A stretch of 64,000 bases of DNA from positions 62,001 to 126,000 of the forward strand of contig CAYMEV010000010.1 of NCBI GenBank assembly GCA_964389675.1. Direction: 5' to 3'. Position numbers and translations under genes: made by a program. Within the stretch, counting starts at the first letter, position 1. Each line of letters begins with the position of its first letter. The notes beneath the pieces are model-generated. The model was not told the DNA's origin. It made no database searches and saw only the letters and a list, made by a program, of their open reading frames with translations. This document shows positions 7,918 to 15,859 of the stretch, one piece after another. This DNA is from CAYMEV01 sp964389675 [NCBI: uncultured Candidatus Sumerlaeota bacterium] (GTDB taxonomy: Bacteria; CAYMEV01).

Positions 7918-8943
7918 ATGGATAAGAAGGAACTGAATAAAATGACAAAGAAACAGCTGTTGGATATTTCAAAGTCGATGAATATTACGGGAAGGCATTC
8001 GCTTAAAAAGGATGAGTTAATTGCAGCTATAATTATGGTTTACAAGCATATGGAAAAGAAACTGCAGGAGAAACCTGCAGGGAAGAGGGCTGCTTCCGGA
8101 GCGAAAGGCAAAAAGCAGGATAAGGATAAAAAGGCTCCGCCTAAAAAGACTGCAGGAAGAAAACCGGCTGTTATCCCTGACGGCAAGAGAGATGATAAAG
8201 AAGAAGTCTTTGATCTTGTCGGGGCATCAAAGAGAAGAAAATATCTGCCGGATCTATCAGAAGGAGAAGAAGAATCTGCTATCAGAAGGGCTAAATACGA
8301 CACAGGCACATCGGAGCAGTTCAATGATATTGATGAAGATATATTTCTCCCTACCAGCTATCTGAAATCCAGGATTCATCTTCTGGTAAAGAATCCATAT
8401 GAGATATTCGTGTACTGGGACCTTACTTCAGATGACATAAATAAGGCAAAAGAGAAGCTTAATAAAGATATTTCTGAAGTAAGCATCACATTAAGGGTCT
8501 ATGATGTTACAAAGGTTGACTTTAAGGGTGACAATGCAAATTCCTATTTCGACATATTCCCAGATATTGCCAGCAGGTATTTTATCAAGGTGCCCAAAAC
8601 CAACTGCTATTACTGTGTTGAGATTGGGCTTAAATCCAGCGAGGGTTTCTTTGTCCCGATTACAAGGTCAAATACCAAAAAAACACCCAAGGATTTTATT
8701 ACATACGGATTAAAATGGAAGCATGTCGATCTGGAACCCGTGAAAAAAAGCAAGGAGTATTTATCAAGAAAGGAATATATAAAACCTCTTATTTCAATTG
8801 ACAGCATTATGGATGATCTGCATAAAAAAGGGAATGATATGATTGAAGCTATCGATAAGATCCATGACCAGCAGAAAGGGGGGGGATCTGAGAAGGGAAC
8901 TGAGGAAGACTATTTTGGCAGCTCTTCAATGTCGGAGCGGTAA
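7918..8943 (+). CDS. DUF4912 protein with N-terminal SAP/Rho-N-like domain
   Basis: 341 residues. The first 45 form a helix pair (MTKKQLLDISKSMNI...LKKDELIAAI) like SAP or Rho-N nucleic-acid-binding domains. Residues about 55-90 are a Lys/Ala/Pro-rich basic linker. From about residue 145 the DUF4912 domain starts (RIHLLVKNPYEIFVYWDLT) with further conserved YWD and ITRSN elements. A strong AGGAGG site precedes the ATG. It is followed after three bases by the GH57 glucan branching enzyme, a gene pairing I recall from other bacteria. It may target or regulate glycogen metabolism; the biochemical role is unknown. Confidence 0.88.
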   Translation: MDKKELNKMTKKQLLDISKSMNITGRHSLKKDELIAAIIMVYKHMEKKLQEKPAGKRAASGAKGKKQDKDKKAPPKKTAGRKPAVIPDGKRDDKEEVFDLVGASKRRKYLPDLSEGEEESAIRRAKYDTGTSEQFNDIDEDIFLPTSYLKSRIHLLVKNPYEIFVYWDLTSDDINKAKEKLNKDISEVSITLRVYDVTKVDFKGDNANSYFDIFPDIASRYFIKVPKTNCYYCVEIGLKSSEGFFVPITRSNTKKTPKDFITYGLKWKHVDLEPVKKSKEYLSRKEYIKPLISIDSIMDDLHKKGNDMIEAIDKIHDQQKGGGSEKGTEEDYFGSSSMSER

Positions 8944-8946
8944 CTG

Positions 8947-10545
8947 ATGAAAAAGGCTTTCTACTCATTATTACTGCATGCCCACCTTCCTTTTGTCAGA
9001 CATCCGGACCATGTTTTTTTTCTTGAAGAAAACTGGCTGTTTGAAGCAATATCAGAAACCTATATTCCATTACTGCAGATGTTTGAGAGGCTTGTCAATG
9101 AAGGTGTCAGGTTCCGTATCACAATGTCACTTACGCCGCCTCTTGTAAGCATGCTTAAGGATTCTCTTCTGAATTACCGGTATAAGAGGCATCTGGAAAA
9201 GCTGATAGAGCTGTCTGAGAGAGAAGTACACAGGACAAAAAAGAATGCCCAGCTTAATATACTTGCATCTATGTATCTGCGAAAATTTACGAGCTATCAC
9301 AGGTATTTCACAGACTCATTAAAAATGGATATTGTAAATAAATTTAAATATTTTCAGGATATAGGTGTACTGGATATAGTTACCTGCACAGCCACTCACG
9401 CCTTCCTCCCGCTGGTAAAAAGAGAGGAGACTGTGAATGCACTGCTGGCGACTGCACGGGATACACACCGCAAAAATTTCGGTGTGGATCCAACGGGAAT
9501 ATGGCTTGCAGAGTGCGGGTACACCCCAAAACTGGAGAAAAATCTCCACAAGTTTGGCCTGGTATATTTTTTCTGTGAGCATACCTGCATGCAGTATTCT
9601 GACCCTAAAGCCATCTACGGGGTTTATGCTCCGGTTATCTGCAGTGAATCCCCTGTAGCGGCATTTGCAAGGGATATAGAGTCATCAAAGCAGGTCTGGC
9701 ATGCAAAGATAGGCTACCCGGGCGATGTAAACTACAGGGAATTTTACAGGGATATCGGATTTGATATGGACTTTGATTATATCAAACCCTATATCCATCC
9801 AGACGGCATCCGCATAAATACCGGTATTAAATACCACAGGATTACTGGACGGACCAGCTATAAGGATCTATATGACCCATTCAAGGCTATCGAGACAGCC
9901 TCCGTACATGCCAGGCATTTTCTGGAGCAGAGGATGTTCCAGGCAGAAAGGTTATCCGGTGTTATGGACAGGATTCCACTGATTTTTACACCTTTTGATG
10001 CTGAACTATTTGGCCACTGGTGGTATGAAGGGCCTGTTTTCCTGGAATTCCTTATTAAGAAGATCTATCATGATCAAAATACAATCGAGATGATATCGCC
10101 ATCGGATTATCTTGAATATTACCCGTTAAATCAGGAAACGGAGCTTTCCTATTCATCATGGGGTGAGAATGCATATGCGGATTTCTGGCTTGATGAATCA
10201 AACTCATGGATCTACCCTCATCTGCACGAGATGGAGGAAAGGATGGTACAGCTTGCCGAACAGAATAATAATGCAGAGGGCATCATGAAAAGAGCGTTAA
10301 ACCAGCTTGCAAGGGAGCTTTTCCTTGCTCAGTCATCTGACTGGGCATTTATAATTAAAAACGGTACTGCTGTCCAGTATGCGGTAAAGAGGACAAAAAA
10401 CCATATAAACAGGTTTAATACGATCTATGAACAGGCAAAATCCAATATGGTCAATACGCAATACCTTTATGAGATTGAATTGAAGGACAATATTTTCCCT
10501 GAGATTGATTACAGGTATTTCATCCCGGGGCATAAATTCCGCTGA
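8947..10545 (+). CDS. GH57 1,4-alpha-glucan branching enzyme
   Basis: 532 residues, typical for GH57 branching enzymes with a C-terminal DUF1957 helical domain. Conserved regions: HAHLPFVRHPD at the N-terminus, IWLAECGY with the nucleophile Glu189, and FDAELFGHWWYEGP with the acid Asp351. It would create alpha-1,6 branches in glycogen-like glucan in the cytoplasm. No signal peptide is visible. The ATG comes three bases after the DUF4912 stop, so the genes are certainly co-transcribed. No other glycogen gene lies in the window. Confidence 0.92.
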   Translation: MKKAFYSLLLHAHLPFVRHPDHVFFLEENWLFEAISETYIPLLQMFERLVNEGVRFRITMSLTPPLVSMLKDSLLNYRYKRHLEKLIELSEREVHRTKKNAQLNILASMYLRKFTSYHRYFTDSLKMDIVNKFKYFQDIGVLDIVTCTATHAFLPLVKREETVNALLATARDTHRKNFGVDPTGIWLAECGYTPKLEKNLHKFGLVYFFCEHTCMQYSDPKAIYGVYAPVICSESPVAAFARDIESSKQVWHAKIGYPGDVNYREFYRDIGFDMDFDYIKPYIHPDGIRINTGIKYHRITGRTSYKDLYDPFKAIETASVHARHFLEQRMFQAERLSGVMDRIPLIFTPFDAELFGHWWYEGPVFLEFLIKKIYHDQNTIEMISPSDYLEYYPLNQETELSYSSWGENAYADFWLDESNSWIYPHLHEMEERMVQLAEQNNNAEGIMKRALNQLARELFLAQSSDWAFIIKNGTAVQYAVKRTKNHINRFNTIYEQAKSNMVNTQYLYEIELKDNIFPEIDYRYFIPGHKFR

Positions 10546-10600
10546 TCTGCCTGGGCAAAAAATGTGCAGGTCCTGCAGGCCAATCCAGGCATTCTATAAA

Positions 10601-12514
10601 TCAGGCGTCATCTCTGTTTCTTGTGATAAACCAGTAGAAAAAGGCAATTAGAGAGAAAAATACAATAAAGCTTATTATATCTTCGCTTATTGCATCAGGC
10701 ACTATTTCTCTTATATGGCAGTACTCTATGATTTTCTTTCCTGAGATAGTTATAACAGAGAGAAATCCAATTATGATAGCCATTAATGCGTCTCCAGCTA
10801 TAAGCCCAGAAGCAAAAAGCGTGCCTCTTTCCTTTACCTCCTTTTTCTTTTCCTCCGGTTTTTTATTCAGTCTTTTATCTACAAGCCAGAAGAGCATGCC
10901 ACCGAATATTATCGGCGATGATGTAGATATAGGCAGGTAAAGCCCTATTGCAAAAGGCAGAGCAGAGATCCCGAGCATTTCCACTATAAGCCCCATCATA
11001 ACACCAATAAAGATAAAGACCCAGGGAAGGCTGTTTCCCATGATCCCTTCTACAATATCTGCCATAAGGGTCGACTGGACAGCCGGAAGTTCCCGGGAAC
11101 CAAGTTCATAGGCCTTATGGAGAAGAATGAGAATATAGCCGACAACAAGTGATGAAAAAAGAGTGCCGATCAATTCACCATACTGCTGTTTGTAGGGTGT
11201 TGCGCCGACCAGGTAGCCGGTTTTCAGGTCCTGCGCCATATCGCCTGAGAGGCAGATTGCTATGCATATAATAGCTGAAATGCTTATTGCTGCAGCCTTG
11301 GTGGTATCATTTGCACCATAAATTCCCATTAAAAGTACTGAAACAACTATAAGTGCTGATATTGTCATTCCTGATACCGGCTGGCTTGTTGAGCCTATTA
11401 AGCCGACTATTCGAGATGAAACCGCAACAAAGAAAAAAGAAAAGATGAGAACTATTGCAACTCCGAGCAGGTTGATATTATACTGTGGAACAGCCAGCAT
11501 CAGTATGATCACAAATGCCAGGCCTATCAGAATATATCTGAGGTTAAGGTCTTTTTCGGTCCTTAAGCTGATATTGCTTTTATTCATGCTGTTCTTTATG
11601 CCTTCTATGCTTCTCTTAAACGAATTAATTATTATGGGAAGGGATTTTATAATGCTCAGGAAACCTCCTATTGCAACGCCTCCAGCTCCAATATACCTGA
11701 GGTAATTGTCCCATATGTCATATGGGCCCATTTCCGATATGAGTATTTCAGCCGGATATATTGGTACAGTAAGGTGCTGGCCGATAAGATGGATGGTCGG
11801 GAGGAATACTACCCATCCCAGCAAACCACCGGACAGCATAACTGCGCTTATCTTTGGGCCTATCAGATATCCTACACCCAGAAGAATTGGAGTCAGTTCA
11901 AACTGAAGCGTTGCCAGATGGAGCTTTTTGGATGTGAATTCCGGTATATCCTTTATAAGCCTGAACCCGCTTATAAAGAATTTATAAAGCATTCCTATCC
12001 CAAGTCCTCCGAAAACAAATTTGGCCTTGCTGCCCTTTTCCTGTCCGGCTATAAGCACCTCTGCACATGCCGTGCCCTCAGGGAAAGGAAGGTTTTTATG
12101 CTCCTTATTGACCAGGTAGTATCTTAAGGGTATCATAAATAATACACCTATTATACATCCGGCTATGCTGAAAAGGAAAATCTTCAGGTAATCAAGCCCC
12201 AGGCCTAAAAAAAGCAGGGCAGGCAAAGTGAAGATAACGCCGGCTACAAGGGATTCACCTGATGATCCGATAGTCTGGACCATATTGTTCTCGAGTATTG
12301 TAGCATTTCTAAAGAAGCTCCGCAGTATTGCCATTGAAATGACAGCAGCGGGTATAGAGGCTGAAACGGTCATGGAAACCCTTAATGCGAGATAAGCATT
12401 TGCTGCACCGAAAACAACAGCTATAAATATTCCAAGTATTATGGCCCTCAGTGTAAATTCAGGAATTTTTTGATCGCTTTTGATATAGGGGAATGAGTTG
12501 TTGTTAATATCCAT
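10601..12514 (-). CDS. OPT-family oligopeptide transporter
   Basis: 637 residues, almost all hydrophobic helices (around 15 membrane segments by eye), matching the bacterial OPT family. The N-terminal region IPEFTLRAIILGIFIAVVFGAANAYLALR is a well-known OPT start, and a long cytoplasmic loop carries the charged GIKNSMNKSN segment. These proteins import peptides or metal chelates, probably driven by protons. It stands alone, convergent with the GH57 gene. The substrate is unknown; peptide uptake would suit the secreted proteases elsewhere in the window. Confidence 0.92.
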   Translation of the reverse strand: MDINNNSFPYIKSDQKIPEFTLRAIILGIFIAVVFGAANAYLALRVSMTVSASIPAAVISMAILRSFFRNATILENNMVQTIGSSGESLVAGVIFTLPALLFLGLGLDYLKIFLFSIAGCIIGVLFMIPLRYYLVNKEHKNLPFPEGTACAEVLIAGQEKGSKAKFVFGGLGIGMLYKFFISGFRLIKDIPEFTSKKLHLATLQFELTPILLGVGYLIGPKISAVMLSGGLLGWVVFLPTIHLIGQHLTVPIYPAEILISEMGPYDIWDNYLRYIGAGGVAIGGFLSIIKSLPIIINSFKRSIEGIKNSMNKSNISLRTEKDLNLRYILIGLAFVIILMLAVPQYNINLLGVAIVLIFSFFFVAVSSRIVGLIGSTSQPVSGMTISALIVVSVLLMGIYGANDTTKAAAISISAIICIAICLSGDMAQDLKTGYLVGATPYKQQYGELIGTLFSSLVVGYILILLHKAYELGSRELPAVQSTLMADIVEGIMGNSLPWVFIFIGVMMGLIVEMLGISALPFAIGLYLPISTSSPIIFGGMLFWLVDKRLNKKPEEKKKEVKERGTLFASGLIAGDALMAIIIGFLSVITISGKKIIEYCHIREIVPDAISEDIISFIVFFSLIAFFYWFITRNRDDA

Positions 12515-12614
12515 AGCTAATCCATCCTATCAAATAATACTAAAATTATAATTATGGAATTTTTAAACATATATCAAAATCATCCTATATTAAAAGAAAA
12601 AAATAATTATTTTA

Positions 12615-12643
12615 TGGATATATTTCTGTTACTCATTTATAAT
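12615..12643 (+). promoter_or_regulatory. Promoter candidate for the Ntn-hydrolase-like pair
   Basis: TGGATA (12615-12620), 17-base spacer, TATAAT (12638-12643), about 80 bases before the ATG at 12725. The -10 box is perfect and the -35 box matches four of six. Confidence 0.4.
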
Positions 12644-12724
12644 CAACGATTACTAATGTTGTTTACGTATGCAGAGAAATAATGTTCAGATTAAATAATA
12701 AGTCAATAGAAGAGGGAGGGACTG

Positions 12725-13759
12725 ATGGCAGTTTTAAATGTTCTAAAGATTAATGATGAGCTTGCATATATCATAAGCGATGAAGAGTACCTGACCAGAA
12801 GAGGCCTGCGAAGGACCTACCATTCCAATAATATACACTCCATTCTTGACAAAGAAATTTCAGAAGCTTCCGGTATGAATCTGGTCATAGGCTTTGTAGG
12901 ATTTTCGAACTTCGGTATGGAGCTGGTTCAAAAGCTCAAAGAAAGGCTTGCTTCACTTATTGATGACGATAAAGGCATTTTTCCCCGGAGCGTATCGGAA
13001 ATTGCTGATAAAGGCGCAGGTATAATTACTGAACTGACAAAAGAAAAAGTAAATTCGAGGCTTGAATACCTTTATGGATTTAACATGGATGATATCAACA
13101 GGACCTTTATCTCTGATAATATGGATAAGACAGAGATAAAGCAAAGCGATATACAAAAAAAAGCCCTGGAAATAATAAATAAAAAGGAAAAGGGCGGGGT
13201 CATAGATGATATAAATAAAATAGAGTTTATTTTTACAGGGTATGATAAAAATGATGGAATACAGATCTACCAGATACAGCCCGAGAACTGTGTCCTTAAT
13301 CCAATGCCGTCCCTTTTTGCCTCTATAGGAGCGGGAGCTGATGTCTGCAACCTGATCTTTGCAGAATTTATCAACAAAACACCCCTGCAGAAGCGAAGAG
13401 AAGGGATAGACCCGATCGAGGGCCTGATGGAGATCTTCTGGAGTGTCAACCAGGCAAGCCTTTACAACCATCAGGTCGGCGGATACTGCCATCTCTGCAT
13501 AATTGACAGGAAAAATGCAAAATCAGGCAACAGGATAAGGATGTATTCTGATCATAAGCCAAAAGTGGGATCGGATATAGTGAAGGCCTATAAAAAGGGG
13601 TGGCTTGAGAAGGAAAAGACAAAGGAACTTATCAGAGAGCTCTTTTTTGGAGACCTGACCTTTGAACAGGCAGAAGAACAGATGTTCAAGCATTCAAGCA
13701 ATAAGAAAGAAATGGACCTTTTTCTCAGAGGCTATAAATATTTTGAGAATTTAAAATGA
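12725..13759 (+). CDS. Proteasome-fold (Ntn-hydrolase-like) subunit A, predicted non-catalytic
   Basis: 344 residues, paralogous to the next gene. After removal of Met the chain starts Ala-Val-Leu, so the catalytic N-terminal Thr of proteasome beta/HslV subunits is Ala here. The strand pair ending ISDEE fits the Asp17 strand; no clear Lys33 equivalent is seen. IGFVGFSNFG fits the GIAGSVAD helix start. After a helical insertion of roughly 100 residues come FIFTGYDKNDGIQIY, ASIGAGAD and QVGGYCHLCIID, matching the later strands and the GSG and sGG motifs of the proteasome fold. The C-terminal extension ends EMDLFLRGYK, shared with its partner. GAGGGAGGG precedes the ATG. I infer a structural partner of the next gene product. 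I do not recognise a named family. Confidence 0.72.
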   Translation: MAVLNVLKINDELAYIISDEEYLTRRGLRRTYHSNNIHSILDKEISEASGMNLVIGFVGFSNFGMELVQKLKERLASLIDDDKGIFPRSVSEIADKGAGIITELTKEKVNSRLEYLYGFNMDDINRTFISDNMDKTEIKQSDIQKKALEIINKKEKGGVIDDINKIEFIFTGYDKNDGIQIYQIQPENCVLNPMPSLFASIGAGADVCNLIFAEFINKTPLQKRREGIDPIEGLMEIFWSVNQASLYNHQVGGYCHLCIIDRKNAKSGNRIRMYSDHKPKVGSDIVKAYKKGWLEKEKTKELIRELFFGDLTFEQAEEQMFKHSSNKKEMDLFLRGYKYFENLK

Positions 13760-13811
13760 AGATGATCTATGCAGAAAATGAAAAAAGAATTTTTAACAGG
13801 AGATTTGAGCT

Positions 13812-14852
13812 ATGACTGTAATAAATGCACTGAGGTTTGACAGGTATTCAGGTGTCATGGTCTGCGACGAACAGACAACTTATGGTAATTTTGAGAGGAA
13901 AATAGATTCTGCCGATAAGATCCAGACCATTATTGATAGTGATATTGAGAATAAAGAGATGATATCCGCCTGCCTTGGCTGTTCAGGAACTGTATTGATA
14001 GCTGCTGAGATGAGAGCAAAGATTAAAAATAAAATCAAGAATAAGTATGCTGATTATAGATCAAATATCATGAATTCCAGGGGAGTATTCCTAAAACTGG
14101 ATGATGTGGCTAAAATTGCATTTGAATCCATAAAAGAGATAAAGATGAGGCATATTGATTCAATTATTAATGCTAAGTATAATTTCAATATCAGAAATTT
14201 TATTTCAGGCACATACCTGAAGGACTCATCTAATTATAAGATTGAACAGAAAGAAATAATTGAACATGTTTTAAGCCTTCTGTCGTGGAAGGGTATGATT
14301 GATGATGTAAGATATGTTTTCCTTAACAGGAGCATACTTGCCGGACTGGATCCAAACGGTGAATTTGATATTTATTCATTATCAATGATTGACGGCAGTA
14401 TGAGCAAAGTACAGAGCATATTTCAATCAGTTGGTTCCGGGCAGGATATAAGCGATATTGTCTTCATAAGATGGTCAATGAACAAAACGCTGGAAGAGAG
14501 ACTGCAGGGCTTTGAACCGGATGATGGCCTGCTGGCAATTATCAATGCCACAAATGCGGCATCTACAAATAATATAGGGGTCGGCGGCTATTTTAATATA
14601 GTATTGTTTAACGGGCGGGAAAAATCCCCGAAAAAGCGGAGGATTGAGATCTCAGATCATAGAGCAAAGCTTTCATGTGAGATTGCATCTGCATACCAGT
14701 TTGATTTCATAACAAGGGAAGATGCCCGTGTTTTGCTGAGAAGCCTTATATTTGAGAACAGCAGCTTCGATGAGGTTAATGACAGATTTTTTGCAAAAGC
14801 AAAAAACCTGGTGGAGATGCAGAGGTTTCTCAGAGGGTATAAAAGGGGTTAG
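13812..14852 (+). CDS. Proteasome-fold (Ntn-hydrolase-like) subunit B with catalytic Thr1/Asp/Lys
   Basis: 346 residues. Met removal would expose Thr1 (TVINALRF). VMVCDEQTTYGNFERK then lines up with the proteasome beta segment carrying Asp17, a T-x-G-N-F-type turn and Lys33 (here Lys29). SACLGCSGTVLIAAEM fits GIAGSVAD, SILAGLDPNGEFDIYSL fits the central hairpin, QSVGSGQDISD fits GSG and GVGGYFNIVLFN fits the sGG strand. Like its neighbour it has a helical insertion after the first sheet and a C-terminal tail ending EMQRFLRGYK. AGGAG precedes the ATG. Length is well above HslV (about 175), Anbu and proteasome beta subunits. A threonine peptidase forming a complex with subunit A is my inference; no unfoldase is adjacent. 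Confidence 0.75.
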   Translation: MTVINALRFDRYSGVMVCDEQTTYGNFERKIDSADKIQTIIDSDIENKEMISACLGCSGTVLIAAEMRAKIKNKIKNKYADYRSNIMNSRGVFLKLDDVAKIAFESIKEIKMRHIDSIINAKYNFNIRNFISGTYLKDSSNYKIEQKEIIEHVLSLLSWKGMIDDVRYVFLNRSILAGLDPNGEFDIYSLSMIDGSMSKVQSIFQSVGSGQDISDIVFIRWSMNKTLEERLQGFEPDDGLLAIINATNAASTNNIGVGGYFNIVLFNGREKSPKKRRIEISDHRAKLSCEIASAYQFDFITREDARVLLRSLIFENSSFDEVNDRFFAKAKNLVEMQRFLRGYKRG

Positions 14853-14860
14853 CCAGCATA

Positions 14861-15655
14861 TCAGAGCTTATGAATAACGCCCAGCTGAAAGATGAAAGAG
14901 CTGGGGTTTATCTGTACATCAGAATGCTGGTATTCAGGCCCTGATTCGATCCTGTAACGATTATCCTCATAATACCTGTAGCCAATTTTTAGAAAGAGCC
15001 TTATCTCCTTGTATATAATATAATTTGACTCAACAGACAGATTGAACCCAAATTCTGAATAGGATTTCTTATTCCAGTTTGCAATATGTGATATATTGTC
15101 ATTGTTAATGGTATAATGGTGCCTGATTATGTCAAAATCCATGTTCATATAATCAATTCCTATCACATAATATGCTTTCATTGAACCAAGGTCTTTTATA
15201 AGTCCCTTAAAGGATATACCATGATTCATCCTGCTAAATTCCCAGACATCCTTCTCCAGGAAATATATTGTATCAGTTCCGGAAAATCTTGTTCCTCCAA
15301 GCAGGGGGAAAGAGGCTCTTCCCTCAGAAAAAGAGTATTCAAAATTTATAAAATAATCCCGGTTTTTTGGGCTGACTGACAAAAAGAAGGTGTACTGCGC
15401 TTTGTTAAATCGGTCTGCTGTAAAATTAGTAAAAATGGAATTTGTTTCATAATAGCTGTCAGAAGTGTCATTAAGCCTGTAATGGTAATTAAACCGGCTG
15501 ATATCATTGAAATCATAATAAACCCTTCTTGTATGAAAGTTTGTCAGGAGGCTGAAAGAGATATAATAATCCAGAAGATCTGATGAAAATGCAATAACAG
15601 GACTAAAAAACAATAATGTGAGCAATAGAATTTTTATTAAACAGCAGTTTTTCAT
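14861..15655 (-). CDS. Exported protein, probable outer-membrane beta-barrel
   Basis: About 264 residues. A signal peptide (KNCCLIKILLLTLLFFSPVIAFSS) is followed by many alternating, Tyr/Phe-rich strands and a final strand SFIFQLGVIHKL, which suits an outer-membrane barrel. I chose the ATG at 15655; a TTG at 15670 would add five residues ahead of the signal peptide. No family is recognised. It is convergent with the Ntn-like pair and has its own upstream region. Confidence 0.6.
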   Translation of the reverse strand: MKNCCLIKILLLTLLFFSPVIAFSSDLLDYYISFSLLTNFHTRRVYYDFNDISRFNYHYRLNDTSDSYYETNSIFTNFTADRFNKAQYTFFLSVSPKNRDYFINFEYSFSEGRASFPLLGGTRFSGTDTIYFLEKDVWEFSRMNHGISFKGLIKDLGSMKAYYVIGIDYMNMDFDIIRHHYTINNDNISHIANWNKKSYSEFGFNLSVESNYIIYKEIRLFLKIGYRYYEDNRYRIESGPEYQHSDVQINPSSFIFQLGVIHKL

Positions 15656-15788
15656 AGTTTCATATTCCAAAAAGAACAGAAATTTTTACTAAGGGTACAT
15701 AATAGACGAAATTCTCTTATATTTCAACCGAAAAAGCAATAACATTGAAAGAAAATAAGCTCTATTTTTTCAGCATTAAAAAATTAAC

Positions 15789-15816
15789 TTGATATATTAG
15801 ACTACTGTGTTATAAG
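15789..15816 (+). promoter_or_regulatory. Sigma70-type promoter candidate for the EF-G paralog
   Basis: TTGATA (15789-15794), 16-base spacer, TATAAG (15811-15816), 43 bases before the ATG at 15860. Confidence 0.6.
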
Positions 15817-15859
15817 TAAAAATTTATATACAGACTCTTTATAACATTTGGAGGAAAAA

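Noticed and set aside
10548-10591. Nested inverted repeats between the convergent GH57 and OPT genes
   Set aside because: TGCCTGG/CCAGGCA around TGCAG/CTGCA can fold, but there is no T-run on either strand and the long inner loop is weak; not called as a terminator.
11774-12127. Plus-strand open frame of 117 codons
   Set aside because: It is opposite the OPT transporter, whose membrane helices explain the sequence.
12953-13492. Minus-strand open frame of 179 codons
   Set aside because: It lies inside and opposite Ntn-like subunit A, and shows no family motif; it is a shadow of that gene.
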